64,000 bases of DNA, taken from positions 744,001 to 808,000 of the forward strand of contig NZ_OCMT01000003.1 in NCBI RefSeq assembly GCF_900215335.1. The letters are read 5' to 3'. Both the position numbers and the translations under genes were made by a program. A model generated the notes under the pieces. The model was not told the DNA's origin, did no database searches, and worked only from the letters and a program-made list of their open reading frames with translations. Shown here in pieces: positions 16,972-25,338 of this stretch. The DNA is from Pedobacter xixiisoli (lineage in GTDB: Bacteria; Bacteroidota; Bacteroidia; Sphingobacteriales; Sphingobacteriaceae). Position 1 is the stretch's first letter; each line of letters begins with the position of its first letter.

Positions 16972-17724
16972 TTAAAACTTATCTTTCGCAGCCTTCATGA
17001 AACGGCTGGCAAAAACGAAATCGTTTAACTCTTGTATATCCGTTTTTGCAATCTCTTTATTAGAACCTTCCCAGAATTTTTTTCCTTCGTGTAAGAACAT
17101 GATGTAATCGCCAATGCCCATTACCGAGTTCATATCGTGGGTTACCACCACTGTAGTCGTGTTATATTCTTCGGTAATTTCCTTAATTAGCTCATCAATA
17201 ACGATAGACGTTTTTGGGTCCAAACCAGAGTTGGGTTCATCGCAGAATAGATATTTTGGATTCATTGCGATAGCACGGGCAATACCCACACGTTTTTTCA
17301 TCCCACCAGAAAGCTCTGCAGGAAATAATTTGTTCTTGCCATCCAGATTTACCCTGTCTAAACAGAAATTAACGCGATCTAGTTTCTCACTTCTAGATTG
17401 GTCGGTAAACATATTTAAAGGAAACATAATATTTTCCTCTACAGTCATCGAATCGAATAACGCAGAACCTTGAAAAAGCATTCCAATTTCTTTTCTGATT
17501 TCGATACGCTCTTCGGTATTTAATTGCGTAAAATCTCTCCCATCGTATGCTACACTTCCCTTTTCAGGATGATGTAGACCAATCATACATTTTAAAAGCG
17601 TAGTTTTTCCAGAACCTGATCCACCAATAATTAAGTTAGTAATGCCGGGATTGAATTTACCAGAAATGCCTTTTAAAACGTCGTTATCTCCGAACGATTT
17701 GTGTATATCCTTGATCTCGATCAT
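16972..17724 (-). CDS. MlaF-like ABC transporter ATP-binding protein
   Basis: The ATPase of an MlaE-type lipid transporter. It has Walker A GGSGSGKTT (Lys40), signature LSGGMKKRVGIARAI, Walker B YLFCDEPNSGLDP and the switch His in VVVTHDMNS. These 'DEPNSGLDP' forms are typical of the MlaF/Mkl subfamily. The start is placed at MIEIKDIHKSFG, where ATGA overlaps the permease stop, giving 250 residues; a longer frame to 17754 has no family support. The complex moves phospholipid between membranes in other Gram-negatives. No MlaD (MCE) gene follows here. Confidence 0.92.
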   Translation of the reverse strand: MIEIKDIHKSFGDNDVLKGISGKFNPGITNLIIGGSGSGKTTLLKCMIGLHHPEKGSVAYDGRDFTQLNTEERIEIRKEIGMLFQGSALFDSMTVEENIMFPLNMFTDQSRSEKLDRVNFCLDRVNLDGKNKLFPAELSGGMKKRVGIARAIAMNPKYLFCDEPNSGLDPKTSIVIDELIKEITEEYNTTTVVVTHDMNSVMGIGDYIMFLHEGKKFWEGSNKEIAKTDIQELNDFVFASRFMKAAKDKF

Positions 17725-18455
17725 AACATTAATTGGGTTACAATGTAATCGCAAGCTAAAATGCTGATACAGCTTACTACTACCGCTCTGGTACTTGCTT
17801 GTGCTACTTCTAAAGCACCGCCTTTAACGTAGAAACCTTCGTAAGCCGGCACAGAGGTAATGATGAAACCAAAAACAAATGCCTTAACTAAAGCTACTGC
17901 AATGGTGAAAGGATTAAAATCGGTAGTGATACCTTGGATATATTCTGCAGGAGAAACAGCACCAGATAAGGTACCACCTAAATATCCGCCAGTAATACTT
18001 AATACCATAGAAATGATAACCAAAATTGGTACCATAGTAATACCTGCAATAATTTTCGGTAGAATTAAGTAGCCAGGTGCGTTGATACCCATGATTTCTA
18101 AAGCATCAATTTGTTCTGTTACTCTCATGGTACCAATTTCCGAAGAAATGGCCGAGCCAATTTTACCTGCCAATACGATGGCACTGATTGTTGGACTAAG
18201 CTCTAAAATGGAAGAGTCGCGGTTTACAGAACCGATAATAGTTTTAGGTATGAAATCGCTAACTAATTGAAAAGCAATTTGTAAAGTCATTACCGCTCCA
18301 ATAAAAGTAGAAATGATGCTGATTAATCCGAGTGAGCCTACGCCAATGAAATCCATTTGTTGAAAAATGGCTTTGATGTAAATTTTCCATTTTTCGGGCC
18401 TTTTAAAAGCAGCTTTTAAAAGTAATATGTATCGGCCAAAATTGGTAAAGTTCAT
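17721..18455 (-). CDS. MlaE-family ABC transporter permease
   Basis: A 244-residue inner-membrane permease of the MlaE/YrbE family with five or six hydrophobic segments. Family markers are GAVMTLQIAFQL near the N terminus, the EQIDALEIMGINAPGYLILPKIIAG coupling region, and SVPAYEGFYVKGGALEVAQASTRAVV near the C terminus. It is first in the operon and overlaps the ATPase gene by four bases (ATGA). Probably part of an outer-membrane lipid asymmetry system. Confidence 0.93.
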   Translation of the reverse strand: MNFTNFGRYILLLKAAFKRPEKWKIYIKAIFQQMDFIGVGSLGLISIISTFIGAVMTLQIAFQLVSDFIPKTIIGSVNRDSSILELSPTISAIVLAGKIGSAISSEIGTMRVTEQIDALEIMGINAPGYLILPKIIAGITMVPILVIISMVLSITGGYLGGTLSGAVSPAEYIQGITTDFNPFTIAVALVKAFVFGFIITSVPAYEGFYVKGGALEVAQASTRAVVVSCISILACDYIVTQLML

Positions 18456-18591
18456 TTAATAAACAATTTGTTTAAGTTAACTCAATAATATACAAAGAAA
18501 CAACAAAAATGTTCTGACAGGTTCTATTTATTGAAAAAATATTCGTGATTGAAATATTATTGCCTTTTTTGCATTCACAAAATTGATTGAC

Positions 18592-19281
18592 ATGAAAGCG
18601 GTTATTACAGGGGTTACCAAAGGAATAGGCAAAGCAACAGCAGTAGCATTGGCAAAAAGTGGTTATGATATTATCGGTTGTGCCAGAAATGAAGCTGAGT
18701 TGGCAAGTTTCGAATCAGAAATCAGCAGCTATGGCGTAAATGTAATGGCCATAAAGGCAGATTGTAGTAAAAAAGAAGAAGTTTTAACCTTCATAAAAAA
18801 AGCAATATCCTTCGCTACCGAAATCAATGTTTTGGTGAACAATGTGGGTGTATTTTATCCGGGTAGTTTGTTAGACGAAGAGGATGATGTTTTCGAAACA
18901 CAGCAGCAAATTAATATAAATGCTACTTATTACATCGCTAAAAGGATTGGTAAATTAATGCGCACACAGGGTTTTGGGCATATTTTCAATGTCTGCTCTG
19001 TAGCAAGTAAAGCTCCTGTAGAAAATGCTGGAAGTTACAGTGTAACAAAAGCAGCGATGCTAAGTCTTAATTATGTATTGCGAAGGGAATTGACACCATA
19101 CCACGTAAAGGTTACGGCAATTATTCCAGGTTCTACATTTACTGCTTCTTGGGAAGGAACAACGCTAGAGCAGACAAAATTTGTACAACCAGAAGATATA
19201 GCCAAATCTATTACAACCATACTTAGTTTAAGTGATGGCGCTAATGTGGATGAAGTAACCATTACCCCTTCCAATTTTTAA
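18592..19281 (+). CDS. Short-chain dehydrogenase/reductase
   Basis: A 229-residue SDR with a Rossmann fold. The cofactor motif is TGVTKGIG, the NNVG structural motif is at LVNNVGVFYP, and the catalytic residues are Ser (CSVASK), Tyr and Lys (SYSVTKAA). The early Cys-Ala-Arg-Asn after the second strand (IIGCARNE) favours NADP(H). The start is the ATG at 18592; a TTG nine bases earlier is less likely. Substrate unknown; many homologues reduce ketones or act on fatty acyl groups. It is divergent from mlaE and precedes pspC by 14 bases. Confidence 0.92.
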   Translation: MKAVITGVTKGIGKATAVALAKSGYDIIGCARNEAELASFESEISSYGVNVMAIKADCSKKEEVLTFIKKAISFATEINVLVNNVGVFYPGSLLDEEDDVFETQQQININATYYIAKRIGKLMRTQGFGHIFNVCSVASKAPVENAGSYSVTKAAMLSLNYVLRRELTPYHVKVTAIIPGSTFTASWEGTTLEQTKFVQPEDIAKSITTILSLSDGANVDEVTITPSNF

Positions 19282-19295
19282 AAAAGGAGTACAAA

Positions 19296-19964
19296 ATGGA
19301 AAAGAAATTATATAGAAACGAACACGATAAAACAGTAGCAGGAGTTGCATCTGGCTTAGCCGATTACATGCAAATTGATGTGACTATTGTGAGGTTATTG
19401 TTTGTGTTGGCTACCATCTTTTTAGCAGGTAGCGGTGTAATAGCCTATATTATTTTATGGATTGTGGCACCAGTAAACAACGACCCATCGGTGAAATACC
19501 AGAAGTTTAAAAACTACTATCAACAGTTTCCTCAAGGTGGTTCTGTGTTTAACTCGCCGGAAGCTGTGAGCGAAACAGCACAACAAACGCAACAAACCAA
19601 GTGGAATACGCAAAACACAGATAGTTTTACAAAGTTTAATGCGCCGCCAGTAAAAAATAATGATACAGGCAAGACCGTAGTGGGTTTGATATTATTGGTA
19701 CTAGGTGTTTATTTCTTGCTAAGACAATTGGATTTAGTTCCTTATTGGTTCAATATCTTTAAAATATACAAATTATGGCCCTTAGCTATAGTAGCCTTGG
19801 GGGTGAGCCTGATTTTCAAAAATCGACGTAAGAGCGAGTGGGAGAACTTTAAGAAAACTACCGAAGAAGCCCAACGTAAAGCAGAAAGTACAGAAAGTTT
19901 CACTGAACCAACAAAGGAAACGCCTCCGTCATCTGCCGACACAGACGAAGAGAGGAACAGTTAG
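19296..19964 (+). CDS. PspC-domain membrane protein
   Basis: A 222-residue membrane protein. The N-terminal PspC domain (KKLYRNEHDKTVAGVASGLADYMQIDVTIVRLLFV, to about 60) has its single hydrophobic segment, followed by a Gln/Thr-rich linker, then a second hydrophobic pair (about 125-170: VVGLILLVLGVYFLLRQLDLVPYW) resembling the LiaI/LiaF-type membrane region. The C-terminal tail is charged. PspC proteins report on envelope stress and bind PspA; no PspA gene is nearby. It probably works with the next gene, which has the same kind of membrane module. Confidence 0.88.
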   Translation: MEKKLYRNEHDKTVAGVASGLADYMQIDVTIVRLLFVLATIFLAGSGVIAYIILWIVAPVNNDPSVKYQKFKNYYQQFPQGGSVFNSPEAVSETAQQTQQTKWNTQNTDSFTKFNAPPVKNNDTGKTVVGLILLVLGVYFLLRQLDLVPYWFNIFKIYKLWPLAIVALGVSLIFKNRRKSEWENFKKTTEEAQRKAESTESFTEPTKETPPSSADTDEERNS

Positions 19965-20011
19965 TCCTCTTTACCATTCAACAATTAATCATTTTTTAGA
20001 ATTAACCTGAC

Positions 20012-20983
20012 ATGAAATACGAAAGAATAATATGGGGAGTAGTCCTGCTTTTTGTAGGTAGCGTACTTTTACTAGAGAACTTAAATGTAATAGAATTTTA
20101 CTGGAGAAATGTTTGGGGTTTTTGGCCAATATTTTTGATAATCGGCGGTGTAAACCTACTTTTAAATAGAAATGGGTCGCAAACGGGCAGCATTGTTTCG
20201 CTAGCTATTCTCATCATCACCTTAGCATTCCTTTTTGTTAAGGGACAAGAAAAACCGCAAGGAAGAGGTTGGTTAGGCTTTTGGAAAGATAAAAATATCG
20301 ATGTAGACTGGGACCACAAGGATATCGAGGATGGCAAGTTAGAAGGTGTACAATTTTCTGAAGCTTATAACTCTTTAGATTCTGCAAAGAAAACCGTCTT
20401 AAATTTATCTGGTGGAGGTACTTCTTTCAGATTGAATGAAGCAACAGATAGCTTGTTTGAAGCAAGTGTAAAACATAAGCGAGGAAATTTCTCACTAACT
20501 AAAACGGCCGGCGATACCACTAATACCTTAACGTTTAAAATGAGCGATAAACGTAGAAATGGTAAAAACAATTGGTCGTTTAATTCTGGCGGTAACGAAG
20601 TTGATGTTCGAATTAACAGCAGGCCTACTTGGACCATGAATTTAAGCATGGGTGCTGGCGAAATGGATTTCGATTTGACTAAGTTTAAAATTAGAGAATT
20701 GAATTTTGACGGTGGTGCTGCGGATTTGAAAATCAAAATTGGAGATTTGTTGCCTATTGCTGACGTGAATGTAAAAACAGGCGTAGCTAATGTAGAAATC
20801 AAAGTGCCACAAGAATCAGGTTGTAGAATTAAAACCCACACGGGGCTAGCTTCTAAGGATTTCAGAGGCTTCGTGAAAAAAGACGACGGTTATTACGAAA
20901 CTCCTAATTACAATACTTCTAAAAATAAAGTATTCATCAAGTTAGACGGTGGGCTAAGTAATTTCGAAGTAGACACTTACTAA
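20012..20983 (+). CDS. LiaF-like membrane protein with toast-rack-type domain
   Basis: A 323-residue protein starting with LiaI/LiaF-type hydrophobic segments (WGVVLLFVGSVLLLENLNVIEFYWRNVWGFWPIFLIIGGVNLLL) and ending in a repetitive beta domain of the DUF2154/toast-rack type (about 130-323), with the typical GGA-D-K/LNLSGGGTSF pattern of beta-solenoid sheets. In Firmicutes LiaF restrains an envelope-stress two-component system; here the partner is inferred to be the upstream PspC protein, 47 bases away. Confidence 0.85.
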   Translation: MKYERIIWGVVLLFVGSVLLLENLNVIEFYWRNVWGFWPIFLIIGGVNLLLNRNGSQTGSIVSLAILIITLAFLFVKGQEKPQGRGWLGFWKDKNIDVDWDHKDIEDGKLEGVQFSEAYNSLDSAKKTVLNLSGGGTSFRLNEATDSLFEASVKHKRGNFSLTKTAGDTTNTLTFKMSDKRRNGKNNWSFNSGGNEVDVRINSRPTWTMNLSMGAGEMDFDLTKFKIRELNFDGGAADLKIKIGDLLPIADVNVKTGVANVEIKVPQESGCRIKTHTGLASKDFRGFVKKDDGYYETPNYNTSKNKVFIKLDGGLSNFEVDTY

Positions 20984-21010
20984 GTTAAAAATGTAAAGTA
21001 AAGAGTTTAA

Positions 21011-21042
21011 GGCCTCAATAGTATATACTGTTGGGGCTTTTG
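21011..21042 (+). terminator. Intrinsic terminator after the LiaF-like gene
   Basis: A long hairpin, 21011-21024 pairing with 21025-21038 (GCCTCAATAGTAT against ATACTGTTGGGGC, with G-U pairs), followed by TTTTGACTTTTT. Confidence 0.75.
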
Positions 21043-21131
21043 ACTTTTTCAGTTAGAACATATCTTTTACTAAGAAATACAGCCTAATTGATGTTTTTAA
21101 TTTTTAATTTTGACTTTTAACTTATCAAATT

Positions 21132-21731
21132 TTGTATACCATAGTCGTTAAAGGCAAACCTCAAGGTCCTTATACTTTAGAAGAACTAAAGAAAATGGAA
21201 ATCTTTCCAGATACTTTCGTGAGAAAGCCTGGGATGGACGACTATAAAGAAGCGCATGAAATAGCAGAACTTCGTGAGCTTTTGGGATTTATTGCACCTA
21301 GACATACGCCTCAGTATTTTGCTAGTTTCGACCAACGTTTAATGGCTTGGGCAATAGATTATTTTATCATTACGGTAATTTATGCAGTAATTACCGCCGT
21401 TGCAATCCTCTTTGTAGAAGAGAAAGAGACAATCTTAAGTATAGTGGTAGTAGCCGCGTTCCTCATTCCTTTTACCAAATTTTTATACACGGTAATTGGC
21501 GATGCTTCTAAAACGCAAGGCACCATCGGTAAAAAATTAATGGATATCAAGGTGACTGATGAATACGGTGGTAAACTAACCTTCGGAACATCATTCATTA
21601 GAAATGCTTCTAAACTCATATCTAATATTGCCTTCGGGTTTGGATATCTTTACATGTTCCTCAACAAAAAACAACAATGCTTACATGATGCAATTGCTGG
21701 AACTCTGGTGATAAAAGATAGATTGCTTTAA
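21132..21731 (+). CDS. GYF_2 plus RDD-family membrane protein
   Basis: A 199-residue protein. The N-terminal 50 residues form a GYF_2 domain (YTIVVKGKPQGPYTLEELKK), and the remainder an RDD membrane domain with the Arg and Asp residues that name the family (FDQRLMAWAIDYFII, then TQGTIGKKLMDIKVTDEYGG). The start must be TTG at 21132, because no in-frame ATG precedes it and the next Met would cut into the GYF domain. RDD proteins are proposed transporters; the ligand is unknown. GYF domains bind proline-rich peptides, so a partner protein is likely. Confidence 0.86.
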   Translation: MYTIVVKGKPQGPYTLEELKKMEIFPDTFVRKPGMDDYKEAHEIAELRELLGFIAPRHTPQYFASFDQRLMAWAIDYFIITVIYAVITAVAILFVEEKETILSIVVVAAFLIPFTKFLYTVIGDASKTQGTIGKKLMDIKVTDEYGGKLTFGTSFIRNASKLISNIAFGFGYLYMFLNKKQQCLHDAIAGTLVIKDRLL

Positions 21732-21787
21732 GATACTGAACGATCGAATTTTAATCTTTGGTCTTTGCTCCTTAGTCTTTTTTACTT

Positions 21788-21815
21788 TTGACTTTCAACT
21801 TTTGACTTATCTTTG
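21788..21815 (+). promoter_or_regulatory. Candidate promoter of ispG
   Basis: TATCTTTG (21808-21815) matches the Bacteroidota -7 consensus TAnnTTTG, with TTG (21788-21790) 17 bases upstream as the -33 candidate. It ends only six bases before the ATG, implying an almost leaderless transcript. The spacing is a little short, so confidence is moderate. Confidence 0.4.
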
Positions 21816-21821
21816 TGAACG

Positions 21822-23798
21822 ATGCAAAAAGAAGCGATTTTGTTAGACGGAGGTTATTGTAACAACTTAACCCAATATTCTAGGTTTGTGACACGTGAAG
21901 TGCAAATAGGCGATATCCCAATGGGGGCACATCATCCTATTCGTATCCAATCAATGACTACAACTGATACGATGGATACCATTGGAACGGTAGAACAAAC
22001 TATTCGAATGGTAGAAAGTGGTTGCGAATATGTTCGGATTACTGCGCCAAGCATTAAAGAAGCGGACAATTTGGCGAACATCAAAAAGGAATTGCGCTTG
22101 CGTGGTTATAATGTTCCTTTAGTTGCTGATATTCACTTTACGCCAAATGCTGCAGAGGTTGCCGCTCGTTTGATAGAAAAGGTGCGTGTTAATCCAGGTA
22201 ACTACGCCGATAAAAAGAAATTTGAAAACATAGATTATACTGATGTTGCTTACCAAGCAGAGCTGAATCGTATTTACGACAAGTTTTCGCCTTTAGTGAA
22301 GATTTGCAAAGAGTACGGAACGGCAATGCGTATAGGCACAAATCATGGCTCGCTATCTGACCGTATCATGAGCCGTTATGGCGATACACCACATGGAATG
22401 GTAGAATCCGCAATGGAGTTTATCCGCATGTGCGAAGATTTGAATTACTACAACTTAGTAATTTCAATGAAAGCAAGTAATACTCAGGTGATGGTACAAG
22501 CTTACCGTTTGTTGGTTCAGACGATGGTAAAGGAAGGCATGAATTATCCACTGCATTTAGGCGTTACCGAAGCTGGTGATGGCGAAGATGGACGTATCAA
22601 ATCGGCAGTAGGGATTGGTACTTTGTTAGCAGATGGCTTGGGCGATACCATTAGGGTTTCCTTAACTGAAGATCCTGAATTTGAAGCACCAGTGGCTAGG
22701 GCTTTGGCGAATCGTTTTGAGAAAAAGTCAGAAAGTCCGGAAGTCAGAACGTCAGGAAGTTTCTCCCCCGTAACCCGTAACTCGCAACTCGTAACCTATA
22801 GCCCTTTCCAATACAAACGTAGAAACACTGAAGAAGTAGAAAACTTAGGTGGACACCAAGTACCACGAGTAATCATCAATCTAGAAAAAGAAAACTTAAA
22901 AGATCCTGCAATTTTAAATGCCGTTGGCTTTAATTATTCAGCTTTGCTAGATAAATACAATTTGAGCGATCAAGCTTGTGATATCGTTTATCTTGGTAAT
23001 CAATTGCCATCTTTTTCATTTCCTGGAGGATTAAAACAGCTTTATAATTATCAAACTTGGTTAGGTTTGGCAGAAAAGCAAAATTGCCATCCTTTGTTTA
23101 GCATAGCTGATTTTCTAAATGCTGATGTGAAAGATGAAAAGCTGAATTTTGTTAAAATATTAGCAGAAGATTTAGACATCAACCAAATTAAAGGCTTGGA
23201 TAAAGTCATTCTTATACTAGCAACCAAAGCTGAAAATGCAATGCAAACTATCCGCCATGCATTTGTGAAATTGTTAGATGCAGGTTTAAGGCTTCCAGTA
23301 ATTGTTGAGCGTAATTTTGATGGATTGAATGTAGAAGATTTTCAGTTGTACAGCTCTACCGATTTAGGTGGTCTGTTTATTGATGGATTTGGCGATGGGG
23401 TTTGGATTAACGCCGAAGGTATTCCTTTGTCGGTAATCAACTCTACTTCATTTGGTATTTTACAAGCTACGCGTACGCGGATTTCAAAAACAGAATATAT
23501 CTCTTGCCCAAGTTGCGGAAGAACTTTGTTCGATTTGCAGGAAACTACTCAAGCTATCAGAGCAAGGACATCTCATCTCAAAGGAATCAAGATTGGCATT
23601 ATGGGCTGTATTGTAAATGGCCCAGGTGAAATGGCTGATGCAGACTATGGTTACGTTGGTGCTGGTGTAGACAGGATTACGCTTTACCGCGGACAAGAAG
23701 TGGTAAAAAAGAACGTGAAAACTGCTAACGCTATCGACGAACTTATTGGTATAATTCAAGGTGATGGTAACTGGGTTGATGTTTTAGATGAAGGATAA
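21822..23798 (+). CDS. ispG: 4-hydroxy-3-methylbut-2-enyl-diphosphate synthase (IspG/GcpE), long form
   Basis: Makes HMBPP from MEcPP, the penultimate step of non-mevalonate isoprenoid synthesis. At 658 residues it is the long form of Bacteroidota and plants: TIM barrel (about 30-290, with GDIPMGAHHPIRIQSMTTTDT and VADIHFTPNAA), a large central insert, and a C-terminal 4Fe-4S domain with cysteines in SCPSCGRT and MGCIVNGPGE. Residues about 301-326 (SESPEVRTSGSFSPVTRNSQ and following) come from DNA that reads like an intergenic repeat inserted in frame; see findings. All cluster ligands remain, so the enzyme should work. Confidence 0.96.
   Translation: MQKEAILLDGGYCNNLTQYSRFVTREVQIGDIPMGAHHPIRIQSMTTTDTMDTIGTVEQTIRMVESGCEYVRITAPSIKEADNLANIKKELRLRGYNVPLVADIHFTPNAAEVAARLIEKVRVNPGNYADKKKFENIDYTDVAYQAELNRIYDKFSPLVKICKEYGTAMRIGTNHGSLSDRIMSRYGDTPHGMVESAMEFIRMCEDLNYYNLVISMKASNTQVMVQAYRLLVQTMVKEGMNYPLHLGVTEAGDGEDGRIKSAVGIGTLLADGLGDTIRVSLTEDPEFEAPVARALANRFEKKSESPEVRTSGSFSPVTRNSQLVTYSPFQYKRRNTEEVENLGGHQVPRVIINLEKENLKDPAILNAVGFNYSALLDKYNLSDQACDIVYLGNQLPSFSFPGGLKQLYNYQTWLGLAEKQNCHPLFSIADFLNADVKDEKLNFVKILAEDLDINQIKGLDKVILILATKAENAMQTIRHAFVKLLDAGLRLPVIVERNFDGLNVEDFQLYSSTDLGGLFIDGFGDGVWINAEGIPLSVINSTSFGILQATRTRISKTEYISCPSCGRTLFDLQETTQAIRARTSHLKGIKIGIMGCIVNGPGEMADADYGYVGAGVDRITLYRGQEVVKKNVKTANAIDELIGIIQGDGNWVDVLDEG
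22724..22800. repeat. Intergenic-type short repeats inserted in frame within ispG
   Basis: Two arrays of imperfect 8-9-base units: AGTCAGAA / AGTCCGGA / AGTCAGAA / CGTCAGGA (22726-22760), then CGTAACCCGTAACTCGCAACTCGTAAC (22769-22795, read as three units). The second array resembles the emrA-emrB spacer (51260-51348), which also has ACTCGTAAC. The stretch adds about 26 residues without breaking the frame. Confidence 0.6.
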
Positions 23799-23872
23799 AA
23801 GAACAAAGAACAATGATTTGGAGCTATAAAATGTTTTAGTTGTAAAATCCTTGTTCCTTACTCTTTGTTCCA

Positions 23873-24295
23873 TTATGCTCCCCAAGCACTAATTACTACC
23901 TTTCTACTTCCGCCATGGTTACGGTGTTCGCACAGGTAAATGCCTTGCCAAGTTCCTAAATTCAATTTTCCGTTGGTGATAGGAATTAATACCGAAGCAC
24001 CCATCAGCGAAGATTTGATGTGAGCTGGCATATCATCGTCACCTTCGTAATCATGTTCATAGTCGGGGTCACCTTCTGGCACAGCTTTGTTCATCCAAGT
24101 TTCAAAATCAATTCTCACCGTTGGATCAGCATTTTCATTAATAGTTAACGAAGCCGAAGTATGTTGAATGAATACTTGTAGCATTCCGGTTTTGATGTTT
24201 CTTATTTCAGGAACGGCTTGTAGTATTTCGTCAGTTACCAGATGAAAACCACGGCTGCGGGCTCTTAAACTCGTTTGGGATTGATAAAAGTGCAT
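23873..24295 (-). CDS. YjbQ/UPF0047 family protein
   Basis: A 140-residue protein of the YjbQ family, compact beta-sandwich trimers. Conserved features: GFHLVTDEI near residue 18, FIQHTSASLTINENADPTVRID (the metal and ligand site with His and Asn), DDDMPAHIKSSLMG, and LGTWQGIYLCEHRNHGGSRKVVIS at the end. Some members have weak thiamin-phosphate synthase activity, hence the database name, but the true role is unsettled. It ends four bases from the downstream hydrolase frame and is the second gene of a pair on the minus strand. Confidence 0.92.
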   Translation of the reverse strand: MHFYQSQTSLRARSRGFHLVTDEILQAVPEIRNIKTGMLQVFIQHTSASLTINENADPTVRIDFETWMNKAVPEGDPDYEHDYEGDDDMPAHIKSSLMGASVLIPITNGKLNLGTWQGIYLCEHRNHGGSRKVVISAWGA

Positions 24296-24299
24296 TTGC

Positions 24300-25133
24300 T
24301 TATTCAGTTATGCTATTTAAAAACTTCAAACTTTTTTCGCAAACCTCAAATAATTGTGGCGGTAAGGTTTCTCCCGGAAAAGGATGTACAGCTCCATAAA
24401 CATGATTTGCTCCTTCAATCTTCACTAATCTGCTTGCAGCATTGGCGTTAGCCAATTTTTCTGCAGTTTCGAATGGCACATTTACATCATCATCGCCCTG
24501 CACAATTAACCAAGGTATATTGATGCGTTTTGCAGCAGAAAGGATATCTAATTTTGCTTTATTATCCTCAAAATCTTCTAACAAGGTAACATTTAACGGC
24601 ATTTTCTCTTTGGTGCGAGCATTAACCACTTCAATTTTACCATCTTTCTTCCAATTGCTTTCTTGTTCTTTTTTCCATAAACTACTAAAATCAGCAATAG
24701 AACTCCAAGTAATCAATCCTTTTATGTACGGGTTGTTAGCTGCTTGTAAAATACTTAACCCACCACCACGACTATGCCCAATCAAATAAACTCCAGTTAC
24801 GCCAAGAAATTTAATGGCGTGGTTAATTACGATATCAATATCCAGTAATTCCTTACTAAATGTATTTGATGCAAAACTCTCTATGTCCGAAACGTCATTT
24901 GTTTTTTCTCCGGTTACGCCACTATGCGATAGATTGAACTTCAAATAGCGATACCCATTTTGCACAAAATATCTAGCTGCTAAATGGTGAGCGCCCCAAT
25001 CTTTAAAACCTTTGAAACCGTGTATAAAAATGATGAGTGGCGTATTGGTATTGTTCTCATCGTAAGTTAAATCTCCGTGTATGGGTTTGCCCGAAGCACC
25101 TATTAGTGAAAATTGTTCGTTGTGTATAATCAT
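24300..25133 (-). CDS. Alpha/beta hydrolase
   Basis: A serine hydrolase with the alpha/beta fold: oxyanion region FIHGFKGFKDWG, nucleophile elbow GHSRGGG (Ser), acidic residue around VQGDDDVNVPFE, and catalytic His in GANHVYG. These give a complete triad in 277 residues. The start is placed at MIIHNEQFSLIGASG; a longer frame to 25187 gives an unlikely leader. It resembles dienelactone-hydrolase-like or peptidase S9-like esterases; substrate unknown. It lies directly upstream of the YjbQ gene (gap of four bases). Confidence 0.86.
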   Translation of the reverse strand: MIIHNEQFSLIGASGKPIHGDLTYDENNTNTPLIIFIHGFKGFKDWGAHHLAARYFVQNGYRYLKFNLSHSGVTGEKTNDVSDIESFASNTFSKELLDIDIVINHAIKFLGVTGVYLIGHSRGGGLSILQAANNPYIKGLITWSSIADFSSLWKKEQESNWKKDGKIEVVNARTKEKMPLNVTLLEDFEDNKAKLDILSAAKRINIPWLIVQGDDDVNVPFETAEKLANANAASRLVKIEGANHVYGAVHPFPGETLPPQLFEVCEKSLKFLNSITE

Positions 25134-25237
25134 TGTTTGCAAGCTATCAATTAAGGTTAAAACTAATGTACAACAAAATAAAGGCATTTTTTGATTTTAC
25201 AGATGACAGGTTTGCGCTAATAAATTGAAGCTTATTA

Positions 25238-25256
25238 ATTTAAAACCGTTCTAAAT
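25238..25256. promoter_or_regulatory. Operator-like 19-mer upstream of hemA
   Basis: ATTTAAAACCGTTCTAAAT has the same 19-base architecture (ATTT-N9-CTAAAT) as the two copies before the TonB/HmuY genes. A partial direct repeat follows at once (CTAAATTAGCCTAAAT, 25251-25266). It lies 82 bases before the hemA start codon, which suits repressor control of haem synthesis. Confidence 0.5.
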
Positions 25257-25338
25257 TAGCCTAAATTACAGCTTAATGACAGATAAGCCCAATTGCCTTG
25301 TTACTTTTGTTGCGCTAAAATAAATAGGGCTAACCATT

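Noticed and set aside
20365..20841. 158-codon minus-strand frame inside the LiaF-like gene
   Set aside because: Antisense to a gene with clear membrane and beta-domain features; no motif and no start context.
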